Of a stretch of DNA of 64,000 nucleotides, positions 49,898 through 64,000 are shown in pieces. The stretch spans positions 5,107,317 to 5,171,316 of the forward strand of contig OY718804.1 in NCBI GenBank assembly GCA_963070105.1. The letters are read 5' to 3'. A program made the translations under genes and the position numbers. Numbering within the stretch: position 1 is the stretch's first letter; each line of letters begins with the position of its first letter. A model generated the notes under the pieces. That model was not told the DNA's origin, did no database searches, and saw only the letters and a program-made list of their open reading frames with translations. Source of the stretch: Litomosoides sigmodontis (taxonomy: Eukaryota; Nematoda; Chromadorea; Rhabditida; Onchocercidae).

Positions 49898-52800
49898 TTA
49901 TAACCGCCACGAACTCATGCCTATTCTCATTTGATAGTAATCCGGCCAAGCTTCAGTGCGTCCTGTAAGAAAGTGAATTTAAATCTTTCAAAATAACAGA
50001 TCAGTTTTAAAGAATCATCCAGAAATAATTCGTAGTTTCCAATGCACAAATTTGACTTATAATGCTGATTTGAGAAAGAAGCAGGCATTGCATACCAACT
50101 CCAGCAACTGCAAGGTCGCGATCATAGACGTGTTTGTTCATAGCTTCACTTATTGCATCTTTATCCACACTTTCAATAGAATTTTCAAGATCTGACAATG
50201 ATTGCACAGTGCCAGTATAAAGGACCTGCACAGAAAATGTCATGTGAACAACTGCATATTACAGTTAAGTCGATATATTACTATTATAAGTTTAATGCGT
50301 GGAAAACCCAAACGGGATCGTTAGAAACAAGGGTCAATACTAGCTATCATAAGTGACTTATATCAAACAAATTTAATCAACGGATAAAATATTTTGTTAA
50401 ACAAAAAAATGAATTAGACGACTGCCAGAATTTTCAAATATGAATGGAATCAGCTACCAAGAAATATTTTATATACCTGTTTAGCAATATCATCAGCACG
50501 TGTAACGCTTGATTCTAACGTCGAGAATGCCATTGTTTTATACATATTCCTGCCCCGCTCAACTTCTTCTTCAGATACTCCTATAGCCAATTTTTTCCTT
50601 AAAAATTTGCAGTAAATAACTCTGACAATAAAAAGGTAGTGACTGCATCAAATTCGAGATTCTTCTGTACTTATATTAAAACCACTGCCTTCGTTACTGT
50701 TGTGCACATCTTAAAACGTCGTCTCAAGTGATTTGCGTATTTAATGTTCTCGTTATGTTCCTTTAACGCCTTTTAAAACAAATTTTACATTTTTCATAAA
50801 AACATTTCAATTCATCTAGTCCTATCCAATCCAAAACACCAATCCCAAGTAAATGATTACTTACCAACTCCGAATAACTTCCTTCATACCGAATGTCGTA
50901 GATTTTACATCACTACCGTTCATGACAATATAGAATCCAAACAAACCACAATCGCCATAGTTGATCGAAAAGGACTTCAGCTGATGCACACCATAGCCTG
51001 TTGAAATTTTTTGCACAGTAGCGGTAGCGGCATTGGTCGATGACTGCTGCGTGCAATCCCAATCACCAACCATCTGAAAAATGTAATTCGTTCGCAGAAA
51101 TGTTATTGGTATGGAAATTCTTTTTCTGCTTTATAGCAATATTTTTCTATGGGTGTTGAACACTTCTACAATTATTTCTTTTCAGGAGACAATAAGCGAC
51201 AACGAAATCATTTACAAAAAAATAAACTTTTGTTTACCATGCTTGCAACCTTTAATGGAAGAGCATCGGGATGACTAAAACCAACACCTTCAACTGCCAA
51301 TGCGCCATACATGAAAGGTATATCATCATTTCGATAAAGAAACTGAAAAGTGCATTCAATATATACATAGAACTATATAAAAGCTATCAAAAATCAATGA
51401 AAGGAAGGTTTTCCACCTATGAGTAGTAAAAAGTTCCCTTGAATGGTAATGTACCACTCTTCTGTCCAATATTCAAAATGCACTTGCAAAATCACCTCGC
51501 TTCCAGTAAAACGAATTCCTTTCGAATCAGAAGCTTTCCCTGACTGACCAGTTGAAAGACCACCGAAATATCGCTCAGCAAGATTTGCAATCTTGGAATG
51601 CTCAACGTTACCAACTGCACTCAGTACCATTCGAGATGGTCTGTACTGAATATCTACATATTTACGCAGATCACTTTGTGTCAAATTCCTGCAAGTGTGC
51701 AATAACATATGGCTGACAAAAACTTTGTGGCTTTTTTTTATCTTCATTGATTTCTTGTCTCATCACTTTTTTCTAATAGAAGTAACCTCGACGAATATAC
51801 GTAACATTATTCGTTTAATAACTTGTTCACCAAATAAGGTTAATGTACTATTGACATGTTTGGAAAACGAAGAAATGCATATTTATACTTACCTGACTGT
51901 ATCCTCCGTACCATAGATAGATTTAGCCATAGGTGTTTCCTGGAAAGCAGCATTGTGAAGGTAATCAAAAACTACTTCACCGTGATCCTCTGACACTTTA
52001 TTTATTTCACGTAAAATCCGAGTACGTTCTGTTTCCAAAGCCGCTTGATCTAATTTACTGTTTTGCAGCACATCAGCCAACAGGCCCACTACTGCAATAA
52101 TCAAAAACGTTCAATATCTGGATAAAAATTTGATCAAATCCTTATTTCTCCTTAAATCAAAATACCATTTTCCACGTCTTTTGGGACGCACTGCACATAA
52201 AACGCATTATGTTCTCTGGAAGTGTATGAATCAAATCTTGCACCCATCTTCTCCAATTCTATTTCCAGTTCTGTTTGCGACCGTTTTCCAGTGCCCTGTT
52301 AAAACATTTAACTTAAAATGAAAAAATTTTTTTAACCAGAGCACTATTTTCGAATTTTGAAATCAGACATACGCGATACATCATGTGCTCTAAGAAAAAA
52401 GCAATTCCATTATTTGCCTCATTTTCATAACGACTTCCGGAATTGATCCAAACCCCAACCTGTAACATGTGAGGTTTTAAAAATATATTACTGCAGTTAT
52501 GAGTAACTGCAGAACGTAACACCTATGGACAAGTTATAAATGCTTTAAGGGAACAAATCAATAATTACGTCCATGTGACATTTACAAGTTTGAAAATTTT
52601 GACCAAACAGAAAGAGTGCTTACCGTAGCAGTTGGCAATTCATTAGTTTCGGTAACGATATGAAATCCATTCTTTAAAGATGTAATTTGAGGTGCACCAA
52701 TGGTACTCCATACATCATGTGATGCACAAGCTACTGTCGTCCTGAGCTAAATGACAACCACTGTTAAATAATTGCAAAATGTCAAATGCCGTGAAATGAT

Positions 52801-53143
52801 TTAATGTTTCCAGTGTATTATTTCCTTCATTTTCAAGATAATAAAGTTGATGCTTTTTCTTCTACCGAACAAAGCGAATGTATGAAAATCTATACTACGA
52901 CAAAAAAGTGCTACTTATTATTAAAGCTTCGATGAATAATCATTTATCTCTTATTGCAAAGATTAAAATTAACGTAAGCAGATCATCAGGGAATACAATT
53001 ATATGAAAACTCCACAAATTTTAGAAAATTGATTCAAATTTCTTAAATGATTATATAAAAATGCGAGAATGTACCGGAGTGCGCAAGGCGTGCGATCCGA
53101 TAAGTGCTTTAGTGGCACTGCACAACGTTGAACGCCATAGCAT
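49898..53143 (-). CDS. ucr-1: Complex III core protein 1 (UQCRC1-like)
   Basis: A gene of about nine or ten exons for an M16-family protein. Exon 1 (53143-53075) encodes a basic presequence ([16 protein letters not shown]). Then come [111 protein letters not shown] and a last exon ending [15 protein letters not shown], as in UQCRC1 (PDYNRIRSGMFWLRF). The M16 zinc motif HxxEH is degenerate: the frame reads FFLEHM, with Phe for the first His. Family knowledge says this loss marks the structural core subunit rather than active MPP-beta. It should sit on the matrix side of complex III in the inner membrane. isp-1 follows at once on the same strand. Confidence 0.93.
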
Positions 53144-56100
53144 CTCTGAAAACTACCAAATTAATGAATGCTGAAGCTTGATTCTTCACGTACTTCAAAC
53201 ACTACATCCTCATAAGACACCGTCGTTCACGCGAACGCAGCGTTCCGAAATGCAACCAATCATCCCGGAGACTAAGCCCGTGGACCGGTTTTTATCCCAT
53301 GTGCTGCTTGTGAACCGATTTTTGTCAGGTAGGACAGAGGAAGACTGGAAGTTCTAGCTCACTTATCGGCGAGATATTTCAGACTTGATTTTCTTGGAAG
53401 CATTACTTTACAAATCCGATCGACGTTTCATTCATTTAAGTGGCATCCAGGAAGGGTTGCGTGCTTTGTACCGTACCAGTTTACGAGATAAGGGCACACA
53501 CGCACGTTCACAGAAGTAAAATTATGATAATGAGGAATAAGGATGACAAGAGTAAGTTAGTGAAAACCATAGGAGCCACTGGAACTTTCGGTAAATTAAA
53601 TTTAGCCGATGAAGTTGAAGAATAGAAAGTTATCAAATATTCTCTTTCCCTAGTAATACCTGAAGGTATGACTAAAAAGTAAATTATTAAAATTTTGTTA
53701 AATGAAACGAAAAGTAAAATTCTGCTTCATTCGCTATTAGTCAATATGACACTTTCATCATTCCAAACATGATCACTTCAATTTTAAGCATAAGTAATCT
53801 CTAATTCATGCTAAAAGTCTCTCTCGTTCCACTTTTTTTTGATTTAAATATCCGAATTTAGCAAAAAACTCGTTGTTGGCTAGCATTAAAACTATTACAA
53901 TGTTTCGAAAGTGTTCTTAAAATTCGAGTTGCTAATTTTTGCAGGCGAACAAATATTTGCTAACAATTGAAGTTTTCCCTTTTAAAAATTCTTTTAGCAC
54001 AAAATGTACTTATCTTTAAGTGCCGCTACGGTGCACCCGCCTTCATCGGTCTCCTTTAATGTTAGCTTATTTTATTTGACAGGAAGAATTTTCATCCCAC
54101 TTCTTTCCTCTGTAGTGAAGAGGAAGGAAGTTCAGTTATTTATGACTTTCCCAGATGTGTCAGTGTTACTTGCCGAATATTATCTTTAAAGGTTCTTCAA
54201 AATTGTAACATTTTGATGAAAATTTTCAAATTTCGATTTTATTAGCTCTAAAGTGTGAAATGCAAAATGAAACAATCAACCGTAACAATCATGTTGAGTT
54301 ATGCAAACGATGGTTGTACGGCAATGACGACTACTTCTGTTCCGCCAGCTTTTCCACCATTATGCATGTCAATCATAACGCACCTCCACACCGAACATCC
54401 ACTTCCGCATGCCCTTCACAGTTTCCGGAAAGGATTTAAATTATCCATCTGAGACTGTGTTCCAGATTTCATTGAATACATGGATTCTTTTATTTCTCCA
54501 TTTTATGAAAGGTACGCAACTGTTGTATTTTAATCTGTTAGCTTCACTAAATAAGCATTGCTTCGAGTAATATCCCTTTGTGGGGCTAACTTGCCGCTTA
54601 TCAATTCAAATTAATGGATGAAAGAGTTCGATAAATTGAATTTGAATTAGAATGTACTCGATGATTTACTCTCACCATCATCATCATTACAACTATATGT
54701 CAAATAATTTTTGAAATTTTGAAGTTATCATTTTTCTCCTTGTTTTACAATTTCCTCAGTATGAAATTAAGTTACGTGAAAAAATATTTCTAGCTGATAA
54801 ATATTACATAAAAATATGTTGGTTGGTTCATGATTGCTGAAGCGTAAGGCATTTCTTCACGTGTCACTTACGACAATAAACTTTTCCCGTAAACTAACAA
54901 TTAACCGTTTTTTACACGCAAAAAAGAGTTAATGTAATTAAATTACAAGAACCGTATCAATTATGAATTACAAAGGAAGACAATAAAATTTGAAGTGAAG
55001 TGAAACATTTTTTTCTAGTGCTTCCTTTTCAATTATTTGATCGAAAAATTTTGAAGTAAAAAAATGGAAATAATTAATTCCGCTCAGCTGACAACCTCAT
55101 TAGCATACAGCGTCTATTTTTTCACGTTTATTCGATGAAATTATTTCCCCGATGAATCAGACAGTTAAATTTTATTTCAGCGATTGCTATCTCTTCCTTT
55201 TTTGTTTGTTTTCTCTTCCGTCATTTTTTCCACAAATATTTTTATCATCAAAGTGTGATAATTTGCTGAATGGTCCTAATCAGAGCTGAAAACAAATATT
55301 TTTTAATTCACTTCATTTTAACTTATCCTTAAAATTTGGGAAGTGAGCACTACGATATTTAACTTTTGAAAAGTATCAATCATCGATACCACACAAAATA
55401 ATCCTTCTCCTTATCAGTACCAAATACATACAGTTACTTAGAGCAAAGATATAACAGTTTTATCAGTCGCTTATATCAGAGATGTGAAACGTAAGGGCAA
55501 ATTGAATATCTATCAGCCTCTCCTATCTCTCTTCTTTTCTCCCCCTCTCCCTCTCTCTCTCCCTCTCTCTCTCTCCCTTTTACAATTTATCAATCGTCCT
55601 CTCTTGTTCATTCGTCATTCTTCCGATATTGAACGCCTGTTTTTTTGTCGATGCTCATAATTTCGTGTGTGTGTGTGTGTATGTGTGTGTCACCGCAAAT
55701 CCGTTCATATTGAAATATTTTTTTAATTCCTACAATTTTTTTGTAGCAACAAATTTCATGCACGGAATGTCTCGTGCATACGATTCAAACGCGTATCATA
55801 AAGCGCTCAAAGGAATTGTCAGTAGTTTGGCTAGTTTTTTATTTGACGTTTGATGTTTACGTCGATTAAACAACAACAGTTCTCTACCGTTCTTTTAAAC
55901 AATAAGCTAGTAGTTTTTAATTTGATATTGAGAAATAAATTGCAGGAGAAAGACTGTATGGAATGGAAAGGACAAAAGTGCGTGGCGCAAAAGGCGGCAC
56001 ATATCACGTCTATGCCAATCACGCACGTTGCTCGGCCAAGCAGCAACTATCTTCAAATGTGAGGAAATGATTAAGATTTTTTCAGCCATTCTTTCTTTAG

Positions 56101-56824
56101 TGTATCGGACACTTCACTGGTTTCGTCAGTGATAATTTCAATTATTTAGCATTTCATACTTTTGCAAACGGACGTTAAAGTCAGTGGAATTACTGTTTTT
56201 TTTTACTAATTTACTAATTTTTTTTAAACTTCAATGAATAGGAATGAAATAATTGAAAAAATTGAGACGAACAAGGAACACGATCTTCCAGTCATGTAAA
56301 CAAATATTTTCCAACTTTTGGTTGTTTTTAAATTTTAAAATTTGATGCTATCTGATTGGAAATTGAATTGCACACGATCAATTCGAGTAGGATAAGAAAA
56401 TTACTTTCCTTCTGTCGTTGGTGTATTGAAGACTGAACACTGCTGGATTAAGTTCAATTTCCAAAAATTACACAGTGAAAATTTAACTTAAAAATACAGC
56501 AAAAAAATGTGTGTTTGAATAAATGGTCGCTAAACAATTCCAAATTACTTTCATTCCAACTTTTGCAAATGAGTTCTATTAAATTGCCGAAAATTTGGAA
56601 ATTTTGAAAGATTTCACAAAACATTTGAAAACTTCAAATGAAGTATACCTGTAAAGCAAGCAATATGTTTGCTTGCCATAGCTACTTGAAACAGTTAATT
56701 CAGTCGATTCCATTTGAAATGAAATATTTCACATTTCATCGATGAAATTACTGTATAACTTCGCATATCTTTGAGAGAAGACGGATTATGGCGGTCTGAA
56801 CGATCAAAGCGTCCTGATAGAGTT
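53144..56824. other. Large divergent intergenic region
   Basis: About 3.7 kb between the divergent starts of ucr-1 and the small heat-shock gene. It is AT-rich, with a CT-rich tract at 55.53-55.58 kb and a short TG run near 55.67 kb. Small frames (53440-53625, 54004-54189, 54255-54452, 55629-55853, all plus) resemble nothing I know. It presumably contains both promoters. Confidence 0.5.
56721..56747. repeat. Two palindromes upstream of the small heat-shock gene
   Basis: GAAATATTTC (56721-56730) and TTTCATCGATGAAA (56734-56747) are each perfect palindromes, 78 or more bases before the ATG. They contain GAA and TTC units, but the spacing is not that of a canonical heat-shock element. Confidence 0.5.
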
Positions 56825-57850
56825 ATGGCTAGTAGCTCAGGTGTGACTTGTCATAGTGCGAAATTATTAAATGCTACGAATCAGATTCGCAATTCGGTAA
56901 GTTAATATTTTATCACTGAATTTGATAATGAAATTGAAAATTGAAATTTATGAAAATTATGGAGAAAGACCTAAAGTAAATAGGAAGAATTGCGAAACTA
57001 CAACTTATTTTTTATCAGTTCATAAATGAATTGAACAGGACAGGCTAACAGCTTGCTGGAGATTTCCATTTTAACACACTTCCATTTAAAATATTTTGCT
57101 TTGAGAAAAAAACCAAATTAGTAGCTGGAATTTCGGCACGTCCCGATTCATCGCAAATTTCATCAAATATCGGTGATATCATTAACACGGAGCACGGTTT
57201 CACTATTCAACTGAACACAAAGCATTTCCAGCCAAGAGATATTCAGGTTCTTTCTAAATTTATGACGAAAAATTCCAGTCGCTATGTGTTACGTAGCATT
57301 ATGTCGACGTCAACGACGTTTAAGCCTAATACGTACGAGACCTAATGAATAGGTTTCACTTTCAGATAACATTACATCAGCATACGCTAAGTGTAATTGG
57401 AGATCGCTTGGAAGACGATGGTACCGGCATGCAAAGATTACGCCGAACATTCACGCGAAAGTATACAATCCCTTCAGATGTACGACTTTCGTCCATATCG
57501 TCCTACGTAACCAATAATGGCTATTTAATCATCAAAGTATTCTTTCCTATATATTATTTACTTTTTAAGATGTGATCGATCAGTGATCTTTTTTCCGAAA
57601 GTTTATATAAATGAGTGGGATGTTTGCGACTATTGTAACACTAAAGAAAATTGGTTCCGCGACTGTCTTTATTTTAGTTGATTTCTTTTCCTTTTCCATT
57701 AAAATTAGGCAGTTAAGTAGTTTTATTTAAATTAATGTTAACAAATTTATCATATCATAGGGTAGTCGAAAAGGCTGGAAGGAAACCGACCTGACGGAGC
57801 ATTTGGCGTCTTCATCAACATCCAAAGAAGTAATGATAAGTGCTGTTTGA
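56825..57850 (+). CDS. Small heat-shock protein (alpha-crystallin family)
   Basis: Four exons (56825-56896, 57106-57246, 57366-57536, 57761-57850), all phase 0, give 157 residues. The N-terminal arm is short (MASSSGVTCHSAKLL). The alpha-crystallin domain reads NTEHGFTIQLNTKHFQPRDI, then ITLHQHTLSVIGDRLEDDG, then RRTFTRKYTIPSDVRL and the closing NNGYLIIK strand. A short tail (SRKGWKETDLTEHLASSS) follows. It lacks an obvious C-terminal I-x-I motif, which usually links oligomer subunits, so its assembly may be limited. Such proteins are ATP-independent holdases. Exon 2's acceptor (TTTGAG) is weak but is the only one that keeps the frame. Confidence 0.9.
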
Positions 57851-58268
57851 AAGATGTTCAAAGAATTTTCACAATCGCAATTTTGATACTTAAATTCTAC
57901 CCGTTGTCTTACTACCATTACATTGAGGTTTCTTTTGATGATAATTGTTTGTCTCATAACAAATATTAAACCTTCAAGCTGGCAGCGAAAGTGGGAAGAT
58001 TTTACACCTACGAAGAAGTGACTATCCTTCACATAATCCGCCGACCGTTTCCACCATACTTTTTTGCTATGGGCAGAAGTGCAGCAGATGAAGGGGGTAG
58101 TAGTATTTATAATTGCATAATTATTTATTGCCGAGGAACGGGCAGGAGGAAGAAGCTTCAGCGAATGCTTGTTCCGCAACAACACATTTATCACTGAAAA
58201 GAATGTGAAACAGTTGATCGGTTCGGGGCGGGGAAAGTTTAAAACGAAAGGAGAAAATGATGGCGACG

Positions 58269-58295
58269 ATAATAATAATAATAATAATAATAATA
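58269..58295. repeat. (TAA)n microsatellite
   Basis: About nine TAA units in intergenic DNA. Confidence 0.9.
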
Positions 58296-59190
58296 GCTTA
58301 ATCGAAGGGAAGTGAGCAGGAAGTGCCTGTTCCGTCTCTTCAACAATATCCTCTTCCTCTCGCTTTTCTCAAACAGTAAACTATTGATTGACCGGTAATC
58401 GCCCCGCAGATCTGCCTCCTCCGCTATTTTATAATAATTCCGGTTAACTGGAACGGAAGCATAGATAGCTTCCACCTGATTTCTCGCACTGAGTATAACT
58501 GTTGCTCAGCTACAGTACCGCAACTGACAGATGATTGATAGGATGTTTGAAAGGGAAGATGAATGATGGAATATGCGTGAATTTAGTTAGACATCTGCGC
58601 ACCATATGATCCCACCTTCTTCCTACTTTTTTTCTCCAAAAATGAAATGAATTGAGAGGTGGTCAGTTGGAGAGAAAGATGACTTTCCCGTCTAGCAAAG
58701 CATTATAAAGGAGCTACTTTCGTGAGTCACAGACCCTCCCTCTACAGCTACGGGAAGTACACGTAGCAAAATCTATCGCCACCCACCCAACTCAGCCCTT
58801 TCACTCTCCCTTTAGTGGCGATCAAACCGTCACTCATTACACGCACGTCACTGTCTCCGTAAGTACAGTAAATCATACAAAATTAATTATGCGTGACCTG
58901 TCGACCTTTCCACAACTAATTGCCGCCTTGGCGCTCGCAAAATTCCTGCGTTTAATTTATGATTGGCATGTATGCGTGCGTGCGTGCGTGTGTGTCCGAA
59001 TAGTTTCGAAAAGAAAAAAAGGAATCTTTTGCGGCACAGTATGGCCGATATCCGACAGACGTGGCTGATTTTTGAGTGATTAATTCAGTGTGTAATAGAC
59101 GGGAACTGCTAACAAAGGGAAGAAATAAGCAATTGAAGTTACGGCTGGCGCTATATTAACGGCGTTCTAGCAGAAAGATGGGAACTTCGG

Positions 59191-59214
59191 GAGAGAGAGA
59201 GAGAGAGAGAGAGA
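59191..59214. repeat. (GA)n microsatellite
   Basis: About twelve GA units in intergenic DNA upstream of the collagen gene. Confidence 0.9.
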
Positions 59215-60639
59215 AGAGTGAGCGATATAGCAAAGGAGAAAATTGTGGTGTGTTCACGAAACACACTAATTTCAATTTCAATTTCAACTTCAGCCTTAGC
59301 TCCAACTTCTTCGTCCCTCAGTTTGCTTAGCAGTTATTGCTATGAAGCAGCCAGATTGTTCTGTTCAACACAGTTTTTCCACAATACTCACTCTTATTGC
59401 TTCGCTCTGTAAAAATTTACGCTTTTTTTTTCAAAATTTTCGAAATAAGCTTTAATAATTTATCAACTTTTGATGAAGTATGGATAACAACGATAGGGCA
59501 GTACGTGACGTGGACCGCACTTAAGAGAGAGAGAGCTGTGAGATGCGGAAGTTTGGTTACTTCAATTCCTACCTCCAACAAGTCGTCCTGTAATGTTTCT
59601 GTTTTCATTTTCCTGCTACCTCCATTCGTCATCCTAATTCTTGCGTCCTCATATGGTAGCTATGTAGGAATAAACAATTTGAAAATGACGTTTGTTGCGA
59701 TAGAAGTGGTAATGTGTGGAAATGGAAGGGATAGAAACTTCTTGCTTATTAATGGTAGAGAAAGGAAAAAATGAAGCAACCGGAATAAAATGAATTTCAA
59801 GCTGTAAATGAACGAAAAGACAGATGGAAAGAGGTAGGGTGACCGTACGTGAAAGTTTACCGAATGCTTATACTTAACCGTATTTGTACTTCGGAAAGGA
59901 TAACTGAAACGGAATTTTAGCATTGACTGAGTTCAATTTTAACCTCTTTGTTGTGCCGTCTGATTCACTCATTGGTAAATGTTTTAAGAGCTGTGGTGAG
60001 CGTCAACAATGGAAAATGTGTTTTTATGCAATAAATTGTTATCAGTAAGAGCGCAGAAGCTAATTAGATGAAAGATATCTAATCGTTCACATTCCAGTAC
60101 TTTATGCTATTTCAAATTTTTATTTAACAAAGTACTCTTAGAAGAGCGATCATTCAATTTTAAAAATGTCATTCGAATGTCGCAGTAAGCAAAAGTCAAT
60201 AAGCTAAAGAGATTTTCCATTAATTGCACTTCTTAATTAATTGTGAATCGATGAACGAATGTATTACGTTAAAAAAAAATCATTATTTCTAAACAATTTT
60301 TTTTTATAAATGCCTGCCAACTCGACGCGGTGGTATTTCTGCCAGAATTTTCACAAGAATTTCTTCAACCAACTTTTCCCTTCCAAATTCTTCTTTGCAA
60401 CTTCTAACTCAAAGAAATCGATAATAAGAAGGGCTCGATGTAGACTGAGATTTGCAAGTTGGCAAATTCCTCAATACATCGGTTTTAGTTGAAAAATTAC
60501 AGGTGTTGAATTGAGAGATAGGTGTAATTCCTTTAAATCGACCACATATCGGGGAAGGAAGCCGACGAAGTGCACCACGTGGTGCACGGATATTGTCCAG
60601 CATCTACAACTAATCTATTTCAACTGCGCACACGAAATC

Positions 60640-64000
<3,361 letters not shown>

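Larger units (their letters stand above)
57851..60639. other. Intergenic, upstream of collagen gene
   Basis: About 2.8 kb with a TAA microsatellite, a GA microsatellite and a TGCG run near 58.98 kb. The minus frame 57727-58194 overlaps the last heat-shock exon and is a shadow; other short frames (59397-59774 plus and its minus shadows) are unsupported. It should contain the collagen promoter. Confidence 0.5.

Noticed and set aside
53440..53625. 61-codon plus-strand frame starting MASRKGC
   Set aside because: No family resemblance, no clear splice acceptor or partner exon; too short to support alone.
57727..58194. 155-codon minus-strand frame
   Set aside because: It overlaps the last exon of the small heat-shock gene and matches no family; it is most likely a shadow frame plus AT-rich chance.
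59397..59774. 125-codon plus-strand frame
   Set aside because: No recognisable motif; it sits in microsatellite-rich intergenic DNA with equally long frames opposite.

Overview
This is nuclear DNA of a nematode, most likely a filarial or other spirurid worm. The sequence is AT-rich. Genes are split by short-to-medium GT-AG introns with TTTCAG-type acceptors. Several start codons lie just behind a pyrimidine-AG site with no upstream coding exon, which suits spliced-leader trans-splicing. Two genes sit close together on one strand as in a nematode operon, and a type IV-like collagen and a glr-type glutamate receptor are present. I see no CRISPR array, insertion sequence, prokaryotic operon or viral gene. 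The species call is inference. Gene identities come from exon-by-exon translation and recalled family motifs.

Layout: ESS2/DGCR14 splicing factor (minus, 1.5-4.4 kb); bestrophin channel (plus, 5.5-8.3 kb); a KANSL2-like chromatin subunit with a very long low-complexity tail (minus, 9.3-16.2 kb); dynactin p62/DCTN4 (minus, 16.7-19.0 kb), divergent from UFC1, the UFM1-conjugating enzyme (plus, 19.8-21.0 kb); an unrecognised gene (minus, 21.8-23.5 kb); an AMPA-type glutamate receptor (minus, 25.0-32.6 kb); mitoribosomal mL45 and then DSS1/SEM1 (plus, 34.7-38.2 kb), facing mitoribosomal uL18m (minus, 38.5-39.5 kb); an R3H-SUZ RNA-binding protein (minus, 40.8-45.7 kb); a possible Tudor-like gene with broken frame (minus, 46.4-47.3 kb); the Rieske protein isp-1 and complex III core protein ucr-1 (minus, 47.8-53.1 kb); a small heat-shock protein (plus, 56.8-57.9 kb); and the 5' end of a type IV-like collagen gene (plus, 60.6 kb to the window edge).

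The clearest functional unit is ucr-1/isp-1. Two subunits of respiratory complex III lie head to tail, with about 250 bases between the ucr-1 stop and a trans-splice-like acceptor in front of isp-1. Four genes in the 34.7-53.1 kb stretch (mL45, uL18m, isp-1, ucr-1) encode mitochondrial translation or respiratory-chain proteins. Frame breaks at homopolymer runs recur (14.97, 46.83 and 47.18 kb), so some apparent defects may be base-calling errors. Exon edges come from reading splice signals by eye and checking phase; where phase failed, the entry says so.
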